This document shows positions 23,313-30,701 of a stretch of 30,701 bases of DNA, one piece after another; the stretch's first letter is position 1; each line of letters begins with the position of its first letter. Origin of the DNA: Bacteroidales bacterium UBA6244. Its GTDB lineage: Bacteria; Bacteroidota; Bacteroidia; Bacteroidales; F082. A program made the position numbers and the translations under genes. The stretch covers positions 1 through 30,701 of the forward strand of contig DJVY01000080.1 in the NCBI GenBank assembly GCA_002440885.1, given 5' to 3'. The notes under the pieces are model-generated. The model was not told where the DNA came from, did no database searches, and saw nothing but the letters and a program-made list of their open reading frames with translations.

Positions 23313-24794
23313 TTAATTTCGCTTTATGGTATGGTGATGGAAAAAATGAACAACTTCATCCATCGGAAGTGCCTCACCAAGCATTAAAACAGCTGAAACC
23401 AACGCCACTACAAAGATAATCCACGCCAGTAATTTTTCTCCTGAAGTGAACAACGGTTGTTCTTTATCTGATTCTTTCCAGGCCATGCGGTAGACCAGAA
23501 TGCCGACGGCGTAAAGAATAGACGACATGAGGATATAGTGCAAACCTGCTGCATATATCAGCCAGAAGCCATATAGTGTGGCCAGACTACCGTTGATTAA
23601 CGCTTTGCTTTTTAACACAGCTGAGTCGGATTGTGTTGGAGGGCCGGAGAACGCAAGTTTCAATAAGTACATTGCACTTAAAGCATAAGGTATGAGTATC
23701 ATCGAACCCGCAATGCTGATAATGGCCAGGAAAGCGTTTTTCGCAATAACCGAACACAAGAGCGTGATTTGCATGATGAGGCTTGTGGTCGTCAATGCGA
23801 ATGTTGGTGACTCATGTTGGTTGTGATGGGTGAATGCCCGGGGAAAAACACCTTGTGCTGCCGCAGAAGACGGCACTTCGCTGGTGATGATGGTCCAGGC
23901 AATCCAGGCTCCAAGAATGGAGATAATGACTCCAACGTTCAGCAACACTGCGCCCCAATTTCCTACAATAGCCTTGAGTACGTATGCTGTTGAAGGGTCA
24001 GGCAGGTGAGCTAAATCACTTTGGTTCATGATCCCAAACGAGAAAATGCTGATTGAGGCGTAGATTGTCAAAGCACCGACAAACCCTACGAGTGTGGCTT
24101 TGCCGACGTCTTTTTTGTTCTTTGCCCGTGCCGAAATAACCACGGCTCCCTCGATGCCCACAAAAGCCCAAAGGGTTACCAACATGGTGCTTTTTAGTTG
24201 TTTACCTACGCTGCCAAGATTTAAATTTTGTTCTCCCCAAAGGTCGAACGACAGCTTGTCCCAGTGAAAGGCGTAAAGCAATATAATCAGAAAGATAAAC
24301 AATGGAATGAGTTTGGCCACGGTTGAGATGGCGTTGAGTAAGCTTGCTCCTTTTACACCACGTCTGACAATGCCGTTCATGATCCAGATGAAAATTGAAC
24401 CGCCAAGTATTGATTGCCAATTGTTACCGACCAGAAATACAGGGAAAAAGTATCCCACTGCCTGCATCAGCAATACGGCGAACGAAACATTTCCTATGGC
24501 AGCGCTAAGCCAATATCCCCATGCCGAATTAAAACCAACATATCTGCCAAAACCCTCAGCAGCGTAACTGTAAATCCCCGAGCTTAAATCAGGTCGTGCA
24601 TCGCTCAGGATTTTAAAGGTGCTAGCCAAAAAATACATGCCTATTCCGGTTATTATCCAGGCTATTAGAACAGGGCCGAGGGCAGCTCCCTCGGCCATGT
24701 TTCCGGGCAGATTAAATACTCCGCCGCCAATCATCGAGCCCACTACAATGGCAGCCAGACCGATGAATCCTACCTTTTTTTGGTGTTCAGCCAT
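23313..24794 (-). CDS. APC-superfamily basic amino acid/polyamine antiporter (ArcD-like)
   Basis: A 493-residue inner-membrane transporter with about 12-13 helices. GSMIGGGVFNLP (about 19-30, helix 1 unwound substrate-binding segment) and DLSSGIYSYAAEGFGRYVGF are typical of the ArcD/LysP-like basic amino-acid exchangers. FVGIEGAVVISARAKNKKDVG is the conserved helix 6 region. The ATG at 24794 follows the decarboxylase stop by 6 nt; an in-frame TTG at 24800 is less likely. Directly downstream of an AdiA-like decarboxylase, it most likely exchanges external arginine (or lysine) for internal agmatine (or cadaverine), exporting a proton equivalent per cycle. The substrate is inferred from context. 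Confidence 0.87.
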   Translation of the reverse strand: MAEHQKKVGFIGLAAIVVGSMIGGGVFNLPGNMAEGAALGPVLIAWIITGIGMYFLASTFKILSDARPDLSSGIYSYAAEGFGRYVGFNSAWGYWLSAAIGNVSFAVLLMQAVGYFFPVFLVGNNWQSILGGSIFIWIMNGIVRRGVKGASLLNAISTVAKLIPLFIFLIILLYAFHWDKLSFDLWGEQNLNLGSVGKQLKSTMLVTLWAFVGIEGAVVISARAKNKKDVGKATLVGFVGALTIYASISIFSFGIMNQSDLAHLPDPSTAYVLKAIVGNWGAVLLNVGVIISILGAWIAWTIITSEVPSSAAAQGVFPRAFTHHNQHESPTFALTTTSLIMQITLLCSVIAKNAFLAIISIAGSMILIPYALSAMYLLKLAFSGPPTQSDSAVLKSKALINGSLATLYGFWLIYAAGLHYILMSSILYAVGILVYRMAWKESDKEQPLFTSGEKLLAWIIFVVALVSAVLMLGEALPMDEVVHFFHHHTIKRN

Positions 24795-24800
24795 ATTCAA

Positions 24801-27104
24801 TTATTGCTTGATACACATGGTTCTAAAATATTTTTTTCCGTTTTTTTCGATGCGCTCCACACCGTGGATATCGCTCTGATAACCGGGGAAGATATTCTCA
24901 AAATCCTGGCGTTTTTGGAGGTAATCAAATATGGGTTTGGCTTTTTCGTTTAATATTTCGCCACCCATAATGATGGGAATTCCAGGAGGATAAGGAACAA
25001 CCATTACAGCGGGAACGCGGTTCATCATGTCTTTAAGTTCAACATATTCAACCTGCTTTCCAACCACTTTGTGGTATGCTTCGGCCGGTCGCATTACCTG
25101 ATCGGGGATTACCTGGAAGGCTTTTTGCATGCTTTCTAACAGTTTATGGTCTTTGAAGTACTTGTGGATGTCGTTACAGTGCGTTTTCAATCCCACGTTT
25201 CCATATGCCTCGGGATAAGCGCTGGTTAATTCCGGAAACACTTCACGTAATGGTGCATTGCGGTCATACAACTCTTTAAACTTGAAAAGCTCTGCCAGCA
25301 ATGTTCCCTGTTTTCCTTTGGTTGTTCCGAGGGAGTGGAGCAAGAGGAAGGAGTAGTAATCTGTTTTTTCACAAACAATGCCTTTGTCAATGAGGTAGTT
25401 GGTAACAATTCCGGCCGGGATACCTTCATCCGCCATATTTCCTTCATCGTCGATACCGGGTGTGGTAAAGGTTAACTTAATGGGGTCGAGCATAGCATAA
25501 TCGTCTTCCATGTCATCAAAACCATGCCATGAGTTATTTTTCGACATCACCCATGCACTTTGGGTTGCTGCCAGCACTTCGGCCTCCACATTTTCGAACC
25601 TGTGTTCTTTGCCGTTAATAACCACTGTTTTAGGTTGCCACATGCCAAAAAACCAATCGTTGCTGTCTTCAGCACGCAAGTCGTTTAGTAAAGAGACCAC
25701 CTTTTTTCTTAACTGAATGGCTTCCACAATCATGTCGTTGAACATGACCTGGCCATTGTCGTGCATCATTTTGGTAGCCACATCCAGCGAGGCGATCATG
25801 CTGTATTGTGGTGAGGTAGAGCCATGCATCATGTACGACTCGTTAAACTCATCAGGGTTGATTTTCACCGAGCTTCCATTTTTAATGTGTAACATCGAAG
25901 CTTGCGAAAAAGCGGTGAGCAGTTTGTGGGTAGAGTGCGAACAGAAAATGGGTGGATGGTTAGCGTTGTCATCGTCGCTCATGCCGAAATGGTTTTTGTA
26001 CATCGGATGAAAACGGGCATAGGCATACCAGGCTTCATCGAAATGCAGGTTGGCCACACTGCGTTCGAGTTCTTTTTTTATGTTGACAACATTGTAACAT
26101 ACTCCATCGTAAGTAGAGTTGGTCAATGCCGACATTTTTGGAAGGTTTTTCTTTAGTTTTTCCGGAATAAGTTTGCTGTCGCGTATCTTTTTCGCTATGG
26201 TTTCAGGTGAGAACTCACTCAGTCGAACAGGCCCGATGATACCTCTTTTGTTGCGCCTTGGGATCATGTAAATGGGGAAGGCGTTTGTTATTACCATCGC
26301 GTAGTTAAGCGATTTATGACAATTTCTGTCTACGAAAGCAATGTCTTCAGGGAGCACCTGACTTCGCCAGATTACCTGATTTACATTGGAGGTGCCGTTG
26401 AGTATATAGTAGGTGTAGTCGGCACCAAAGACATGAGCTGAGAATTTTTCTGCATCGCCCACAACGCCTTCATGGTCGAGAAGCGAGCCCAACTCGGGTA
26501 CGGATATCGAAAGGTCGGAGCGCATGGTGTTTTCACCGAAAAACTTAAACAACGCTACTCCGGCCGGGCTTCTTAAAAACCCTTCACCACCCATATGACC
26601 GGGGGTATGCCAGGCATACTTGTATTCTTCGGAGTATTTCACCAACATGCCGAAAAACTTCGGGTAAACACTTTTGATGTACTCCAGCAGGTGTGTTTCG
26701 ATACGGCCGCTAAGGAATTCAATGGTGTCGGCGGTCTTCCACAGGTATCCGTTTATTTTTTTCAGCACATCCACCGGGATGTCTTCGGTTTCAAGTCGAT
26801 CGGTAAGGAGTAAAATGGGTACAGTTTTGTTCCGTCCTCGCATAAAAGTTATTAATTCCTGAGCCGACATCAACTCATGATCGTCTTCCTCGGGCAAATC
26901 CCAATCAACAACTACAACGCCGATATCTGCCCGCGAAATAAAAATCTCTTTGGCATCTTCGTAAGTAAACGACGGGATAACGCTGCATTGCTGCACTTCT
27001 TCCAGTTCGTGAACGAGTTCATTTAGCCTGAACCCTTCGTCGTTAGGCATGTTAAATTGTCCTGAAATAATCAACAGTGGCCACTGGTGTTTGGTTATTT
27101 TCAT
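24801..27104 (-). CDS. adiA: PLP-dependent biodegradative arginine (or lysine) decarboxylase, AdiA-like
   Basis: A 767-residue fold-type I decarboxylase with all three domains: a receiver-like wing (about 1-135), the PLP domain, and a C-terminal domain (about 600-767). The PLP-binding lysine is Lys394 in HSTHKLLTAFSQASM, and the cofactor-ring Asp is Asp356 in LHFDEAWYAYARF. DRNCHKSLNYAM (259-270) and RNKRGIIGPV (284-293) are family motifs. LHFDEAWYAYARF, YDGVCYN and GIIGPV look more like E. coli AdiA (arginine) than LdcI/CadA, but the C-terminal part (WFFGMWQP, DIHGVERI) also recalls lysine decarboxylases. It should produce agmatine or cadaverine and consume a proton, with the antiporter encoded next. 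No perfect -7 element was seen upstream. Confidence 0.88.
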   Translation of the reverse strand: MKITKHQWPLLIISGQFNMPNDEGFRLNELVHELEEVQQCSVIPSFTYEDAKEIFISRADIGVVVVDWDLPEEDDHELMSAQELITFMRGRNKTVPILLLTDRLETEDIPVDVLKKINGYLWKTADTIEFLSGRIETHLLEYIKSVYPKFFGMLVKYSEEYKYAWHTPGHMGGEGFLRSPAGVALFKFFGENTMRSDLSISVPELGSLLDHEGVVGDAEKFSAHVFGADYTYYILNGTSNVNQVIWRSQVLPEDIAFVDRNCHKSLNYAMVITNAFPIYMIPRRNKRGIIGPVRLSEFSPETIAKKIRDSKLIPEKLKKNLPKMSALTNSTYDGVCYNVVNIKKELERSVANLHFDEAWYAYARFHPMYKNHFGMSDDDNANHPPIFCSHSTHKLLTAFSQASMLHIKNGSSVKINPDEFNESYMMHGSTSPQYSMIASLDVATKMMHDNGQVMFNDMIVEAIQLRKKVVSLLNDLRAEDSNDWFFGMWQPKTVVINGKEHRFENVEAEVLAATQSAWVMSKNNSWHGFDDMEDDYAMLDPIKLTFTTPGIDDEGNMADEGIPAGIVTNYLIDKGIVCEKTDYYSFLLLHSLGTTKGKQGTLLAELFKFKELYDRNAPLREVFPELTSAYPEAYGNVGLKTHCNDIHKYFKDHKLLESMQKAFQVIPDQVMRPAEAYHKVVGKQVEYVELKDMMNRVPAVMVVPYPPGIPIIMGGEILNEKAKPIFDYLQKRQDFENIFPGYQSDIHGVERIEKNGKKYFRTMCIKQ

Positions 27105-27463
27105 GATGAAATGATTTAAGTTTATAATGGGGATATCATTTTTTCAGTGTTTATGTGCCGTAAAAGTGGTAATTCGATAAATCAGGATAAAGATAGAAAA
27201 AAAACAATGAATGGAAATAAAATTGGCCATTAAAAAAAATTCCGGTTTGTGCAGGCTTGTTTAGAATATCCTATTTTTCTAAAAATGCTTGCTTCCAAAT
27301 CGAATCACTTGCTCAAGAGTATCAGGTAAGCCTGTCGGTTCTTCAGCTCAATATCTGAATGTTTGATAACATGACAATGGATGGATATCTTTGAGCGATG
27401 TATTTCGTTTTTTCTCACACGACAACCATGTTTTTGTTATTTTCGTCGCAAACTTGAAAGGAA
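27105..27463. other. 359-bp divergent intergenic region
   Basis: No gene was found. It carries the + strand promoter at 27362-27393 for the DUF554 gene and only a weak minus-strand -7-like element (TATCTTTA, 27195-27188) for the decarboxylase. No terminator or strong repeat is visible. Confidence 0.5.
27362..27393 (+). promoter_or_regulatory. -33/-7 promoter for the DUF554 gene
   Basis: TTTG at 27362-27365 is followed after 20 nt by TATCTTTG (27386-27393), a perfect TAnnTTTG. It predicts a leader of about 65 nt before the ATG at 27464. Confidence 0.55.
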
Positions 27464-28147
27464 ATGATTGGAACAATCGTCAATACAGGTGCTGTAGTTG
27501 TTGGTGGGCTTATTGGGCTGATGTTCAATGGTAAGCTCCCCGAACGTTACATCACGATATTTTTTCAGGCCATTGGTCTTTTTACGCTGTATCTGGGTGT
27601 TTCGCTTGCGCTGAAAGCTGAGCAGGTGTTTTATGTGGTTTTGGCACTAATTTTAGGATCACTTTCAGGTGAGGCTTTGAAGCTGGAAACACGACTGGAG
27701 CATCTGAGCGAACTGTTAAAGGCTCGGTTCAAGCTAAAAGGAGACAGGTTTACTGAAGGATTATTAACGGCGTTTTTGTTGTATTGCATGGGCTCGCTTA
27801 CCGTGCTGGGTGCTGTAACCGAAGGTATGGGTGGCGGGCCGGACATTCTCCTAATTAAGTCGCTTATGGATGGTGTTTCCTCTATTGCTCTGGCCTCAGC
27901 ACTGGGAATCGGGGTGGTGTTTTCGGCAATTCCCCTCGTTATTTATCAGGGAGGTCTTACTTTGGTTTCGATGTACTTTGGAGATTTTATCCCGCAGGAA
28001 ATCATCACTGACATGTCCTCGGTAGGTGGAGTTCTTTTAATCGGGCTTGCTATCAGTATTTTAGAGATTAAAAAGATCAGGGTGATTAATATGCTGCCTT
28101 CTCTGGTCGTTATTGTGTTGCTTTTGTTGTTTTTACCTCATTTGTAG
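27464..28147 (+). CDS. DUF554 (YqgA/YdfK-type) membrane protein
   Basis: A 227-residue integral membrane protein with about seven hydrophobic helices. The beginning MIGTIVNTGAVVVGGLIGLMFNG, the LILGSLSGEALKLE segment, and FLLYCMGSLTVLGAVTEG then LLIKSLMDGVSSIALAS are the DUF554 signature. The family has no established transport or enzymatic activity to my knowledge. It is transcribed from its own promoter and followed after 131 nt by ilvE on the same strand; nothing links the two functionally. Confidence 0.88.
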   Translation: MIGTIVNTGAVVVGGLIGLMFNGKLPERYITIFFQAIGLFTLYLGVSLALKAEQVFYVVLALILGSLSGEALKLETRLEHLSELLKARFKLKGDRFTEGLLTAFLLYCMGSLTVLGAVTEGMGGGPDILLIKSLMDGVSSIALASALGIGVVFSAIPLVIYQGGLTLVSMYFGDFIPQEIITDMSSVGGVLLIGLAISILEIKKIRVINMLPSLVVIVLLLLFLPHL

Positions 28148-28278
28148 TTTGTAACCCGACTGATTTGTAAGTTGTTTGTTTCAGTAAACTGTTTCTAAAT
28201 TACGTTAGCACGGTATTTCTTAGTCCTGTTTGCCAATATTTCTGTAAATTAGCCCCATCAATTTTTAAAAAATTAGTC

Positions 28279-29307
28279 ATGGAAAATACCAAGAATATAG
28301 ACTGGGGAAATCTTCCGTTTGGTTATTACAAAACCGATTATAACGTAAGATGTTACCACAAAAACGGCCAGTGGGGTGCGCTGGAAATCAGTTCGTCTGA
28401 ATACGTTCCGATGCATATTGCAGCCACAGCCTTGCATTACGGACAGGAAGCTTTTGAAGGGCTTAAAGCCTATAGAGGTAAAGATGGAAAGGTGAGGTTG
28501 TTCAGATGGGAGGAAAATGCCCGCCGTATGCGCAATTCTGCCGATGGCGTTATGATGGCCGAAGTGCCTGACAGCCTTTTTTTTGAAGCAATCTCGAAAG
28601 TTGTGGAGTTGAATAAGCACTATATTCCTCCTTATGGTACCGGCGCTTCTTTGTATTTGCGCCCTTTATTGATCGGAAGTGGTCCACAGGTAGGTGTTAA
28701 ACCAGCTACAGAATATATGTTTATGGTGTTTGTAACGCCGGTTGGCCCTTATTTTAAAGAAGGATTTAAACCTGTTGAAGTGGAGCTTGTGCGCGATTAC
28801 GACCGGGCTGCACCACTAGGAACGGGCAATATAAAAGTGGGCGGAAATTACGCTGCCGGCATGCGCCCTGCGCATCGTGCTCACCAGGATGGCTTTGCAT
28901 CGGTTCTTTTTCTGGATGCTCTGGAGAAAAAATACGTCGACGAAGCCGGACCTGCTAACTTCTTTGGGATTAAACAAGGAACTTATGTCACGCCGAAATC
29001 GGATAGCATCCTTCCTTCTATTACCAACATGTCGCTCGAAACTATTGCAAGCGATCTGGGTCTAAAAGTAGAAAGACGCCGGGTTCCCTTTGAAGAGTTG
29101 GATACGTTTGAGGAAGCAGGGGCTTGCGGCACTGCGGCGATTATTAGTCCGATTAAACGCATTTACGACCGCACCAAGAATAAAAGCTATGAGTATGGCA
29201 CAATTGCCGGGCCTTACAGCACGAAACTTTACATCACCTTACGTGGAATCCAGGAAGGTGAAATTGAGGATAAACACAACTGGACAACGGTGCTCGAAGG
29301 GTTATAA
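28279..29307 (+). CDS. ilvE: Branched-chain amino acid aminotransferase
   Basis: A 342-residue class IV PLP aminotransferase that interconverts valine, leucine and isoleucine with their 2-oxo acids, using glutamate/2-oxoglutarate. The length and motifs fit the eukaryote-like BCAT subtype (BCAT/IlvE II). ALHYGQEAFEGLKAYR (51-66) is near the N-terminus, the PLP-binding lysine is Lys186 in GTGNIKVGGNYAAGM, and DEAGPANFFGI (221-231) holds the acidic cofactor-contact residue. EEAGACGTAAIISPI contacts the PLP phosphate. The ATG at 28279 is preceded by an AT-rich tract with no Shine-Dalgarno. A terminator lies about 95 nt after the stop. Confidence 0.95.
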   Translation: MENTKNIDWGNLPFGYYKTDYNVRCYHKNGQWGALEISSSEYVPMHIAATALHYGQEAFEGLKAYRGKDGKVRLFRWEENARRMRNSADGVMMAEVPDSLFFEAISKVVELNKHYIPPYGTGASLYLRPLLIGSGPQVGVKPATEYMFMVFVTPVGPYFKEGFKPVEVELVRDYDRAAPLGTGNIKVGGNYAAGMRPAHRAHQDGFASVLFLDALEKKYVDEAGPANFFGIKQGTYVTPKSDSILPSITNMSLETIASDLGLKVERRRVPFEELDTFEEAGACGTAAIISPIKRIYDRTKNKSYEYGTIAGPYSTKLYITLRGIQEGEIEDKHNWTTVLEGL

Positions 29308-29400
29308 ACCCTACGTACATGAGATATAAACTGTGCTGAACTCCAAGAGTTTAACCTCTTTTCATGATTCACCGTTTTGTTCTTTAGAATTAAAAGTACC

Positions 29401-29434
29401 AAAGGCTTTCTTTTTATCGGGACAGCCTTTTTTG
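29401..29434 (+). terminator. Intrinsic terminator downstream of ilvE
   Basis: AAAGGCT (29401-29407) pairs with AGCCTTT (29424-29430) around a 16-nt loop, and the T-run continues to 29433. The rest of the 271-nt gap to the convergent yqgE gene shows nothing else of note. Confidence 0.6.
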
Positions 29435-29578
29435 TTAGGTTCTATTTGCTTGATGAACAAATGAATGAGGCCAGGTGCGGTGCATAGCTTTTATAACAGA
29501 ATGAAATTCTTTTTTGCTCGCAGAGCATAAGCATTTCTCCGGAAAAAGAACAGAGACTGTCGGTTGGAATCTGTTTTG

Positions 29579-30169
29579 TTAGTTTAGTTCCGGGTTTTTT
29601 GGAAATTTGCTCCAGTAGGCATATTGTTCTCCTAGCGGCGACAGGAGGTTGTTCCACATCTTGTCTGATTCCATCGCCAGAATATTTTGATCCGGGATAT
29701 CGGTTACTATCCATGCGTTGCGGCTGAGTTCGTTGTTTAGCTGGTGCGGCGACCAGCCCGAATAGCCGGCGTAAAACCTGATGTTGTCGGAGGTAAGTTT
29801 TCCTACTAAAATGAGGTCTTTGATCATCTCTATCGAGCCACCCCAGTATAAGCCCCGGCCAATATCTACCGAATCTTCAATCAGGTCGCCAAATGAGTGA
29901 ATATAGAAAAGCGAATTTTTCTCGACAGGACCACCCAGAAAAATATGGCCTTCAAAGTTGGGGAAATGTGGAACGGCCTCGTTCAGTGATTGTTCCAGGG
30001 GCTTGTTCATGATTACGCCAAATGTGCCTTCATCGTTGTGTTCGGCAAGTAAAACAACAGACCTGCCAAAATAATAGTCGCCCATGAGCGGCTCGGAAAG
30101 CAAAACGCTGCCACGCTTTGGTGCTTCTCGGTTGGTTTTTATCGTTATATATCTGTCTATTCTGTCCAT
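29579..30169 (-). CDS. yqgE: YqgE/AlgH family protein (DUF179)
   Basis: A 196-residue cytoplasmic protein matching the UPF0301/DUF179 family. GSVLLSEPLMGDYYFGRSVVLL near residue 20 matches the usual G-x-LLIAxP-x-L-x-D-x-x-F-x-R-S-V-V-L-L start. GTFGVIMNKPL, IFLGGPVEKNSLFYIHS and YAGYSGWSPHQLNNEL complete the signature. Despite the AlgH name, it is not itself an alginate enzyme, and its biochemical role is unknown. The ATG at 30169 is the only fitting start. It is divergent from the partial gene at the right edge. Confidence 0.93.
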   Translation of the reverse strand: MDRIDRYITIKTNREAPKRGSVLLSEPLMGDYYFGRSVVLLAEHNDEGTFGVIMNKPLEQSLNEAVPHFPNFEGHIFLGGPVEKNSLFYIHSFGDLIEDSVDIGRGLYWGGSIEMIKDLILVGKLTSDNIRFYAGYSGWSPHQLNNELSRNAWIVTDIPDQNILAMESDKMWNNLLSPLGEQYAYWSKFPKNPELN

Positions 30170-30189
30170 TATTTGCCTTTTTTTAAGCG

Positions 30190-30218
30190 TTGTTCATCAC
30201 AAAAAACGTTTACTTTTA
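30190..30218 (+). promoter_or_regulatory. Probable promoter for the right-edge gene
   Basis: TTG (30190-30192) and TACTTTTA (30211-30218) are separated by 18 nt; the -7 element has one mismatch to TAnnTTTG. The predicted start of transcription lies about 30 nt before the TTG at 30253. Confidence 0.35.
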
Positions 30219-30252
30219 CATCAAAATTGATAACAAAAAACATACCAAGAAC

Positions 30253-30701
30253 TTGAAAGTCCGACAACGATATCAGGAGTTTGTTAGGTTGCGCCTCGAC
30301 TATCCTACGTTTGAATACCTTAGCTTTGATCATCACCTGTCTGATGAGGGGCTGCAAATCAGGTTTGCCTTTAGACTAAGTGAGGATTACACTTTTTTTC
30401 CACAACTTTTTATCCCGAAGAATGACCACTTAAAATGGGATCAGCTTACTCGTGATGCGTTAAATAACCTTGTTTTTCATTTGGGAATGGTTGAATTGAT
30501 CAGCTATTGGAAACTCGCTTGTTCACCTGTGGTCATTATCCATCCGCATCAACTCAACGCACAACAGGTGGCCTGGTGGAAGAAATTGTATTTCCACGGA
30601 CTCGGTGAGTTTTTGTACCTGAATGGTATTGTTGTGGAATCGGACGCATTAATGCATATTCAATCTCAGGGCGAACCGCTGCCCACAAATGCACACTTGA
30701 C
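30253..30701 (+). CDS. Partial conserved protein, possibly a MurL-like (UDP-MurNAc-peptide epimerase) N-terminus
   Basis: The frame is open for 149 codons to the window end. No ATG lies upstream in frame after the promoter, so the start is probably the TTG at 30253 (an ATT at 30226 is less likely). The N-terminus (LKVRQRYQEFVRLRLDYPTF) is followed by HLGMVELISYWKLACSP (76-92) and WWKKLYFHGLGEFLYLNGI (108-126). I associate these last two motifs, from memory, with MurL-type proteins and their Bacteroidota relatives, which in Xanthomonas invert L-Glu in the peptidoglycan precursor. The diagnostic downstream part lies outside the window, so this is tentative. Coding is supported by the promoter and unbroken frame. 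Confidence 0.6.
   Translation, partial: MKVRQRYQEFVRLRLDYPTFEYLSFDHHLSDEGLQIRFAFRLSEDYTFFPQLFIPKNDHLKWDQLTRDALNNLVFHLGMVELISYWKLACSPVVIIHPHQLNAQQVAWWKKLYFHGLGEFLYLNGIVVESDALMHIQSQGEPLPTNAHL

Noticed and set aside
1..30701. CRISPR array, tRNA/rRNA genes, insertion sequences, phage or defence islands
   Set aside because: No regularly spaced repeats, cloverleaf sequences, transposase or integrase motifs, or terminal inverted repeats were seen anywhere in the window.

Overview
The window is chromosomal DNA of a Bacteroidota bacterium, probably from the Bacteroidales/Marinilabiliales side. This rests on sequence features. Intergenic regions repeatedly carry the Bacteroidota -7 promoter element TAnnTTTG, correctly oriented upstream of genes. 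Shine-Dalgarno sequences are weak or absent. There are a gingipain-family C25 protease and a secreted protein with a type IX secretion (T9SS) C-terminal sorting domain. The gene order rpmG-DUF4295-ftsY-rimO and the DUF4369-thioredoxin protein are also typical of the phylum. No tRNA, rRNA, CRISPR array, insertion sequence, integrase or prophage gene was seen, so this looks like core chromosome with a few accessory surface genes.

Layout. 1-3030 (-): a large C25 cysteine protease, cut by the left edge. 3202-6300 (+): a compact operon aroB-aroA-LutA-like Fe-S protein, running convergently into 6330-7931 (-), a histidine kinase/NarL-type response regulator pair. 8278-13144 (+): a phosphate uptake locus pstS-pstC-pstA-pstB followed by an alginate-export-type outer-membrane porin, divergent from the two-component pair and with no phoU. 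13152-14531 (-): a TlpA-like thioredoxin lipoprotein or periplasmic protein. 14682-15461 (+): scpB-like methylmalonyl-CoA decarboxylase. 15534-18026 (+): a T9SS cargo protein with PKD/Ig-like domains. 18036-19403 (-): a PaaI-type thioesterase and a MORN-repeat protein. 19820-22577 (-): the ribosome and protein-targeting cluster rpmG, DUF4295, ftsY, rimO, split by an intrinsic terminator. 22789-27104 (-): a small membrane protein, a basic amino-acid antiporter and an AdiA-like decarboxylase. 27464-29307 (+): a DUF554 membrane protein and ilvE, closed by a terminator. 29579-30169 (-): YqgE/AlgH. 30253-end (+): a partial gene resembling MurL-type proteins.

How the genes fit together. The porin, PstS lipoprotein, PstCA permease and PstB ATPase form a complete outer-to-inner membrane route for phosphate. 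The divergent two-component system is the obvious candidate regulator, but it is of the NarL/DegS type rather than PhoR/PhoB. The decarboxylase and antiporter form a classic acid-resistance or amino-acid-decarboxylation pair. aroB and aroA supply shikimate-pathway steps 2 and 6.

The most unusual signals are: a LutA-like protein whose second Fe-S half has lost its CCG motif; a terminator hairpin in the rimO-MORN intergenic region whose loop can pair with an upstream segment; an EF-hand-type loop inside PstS; and a NarL-type regulator pair next to a phoU-less pst operon. I found no clear, wholly new multi-gene system.
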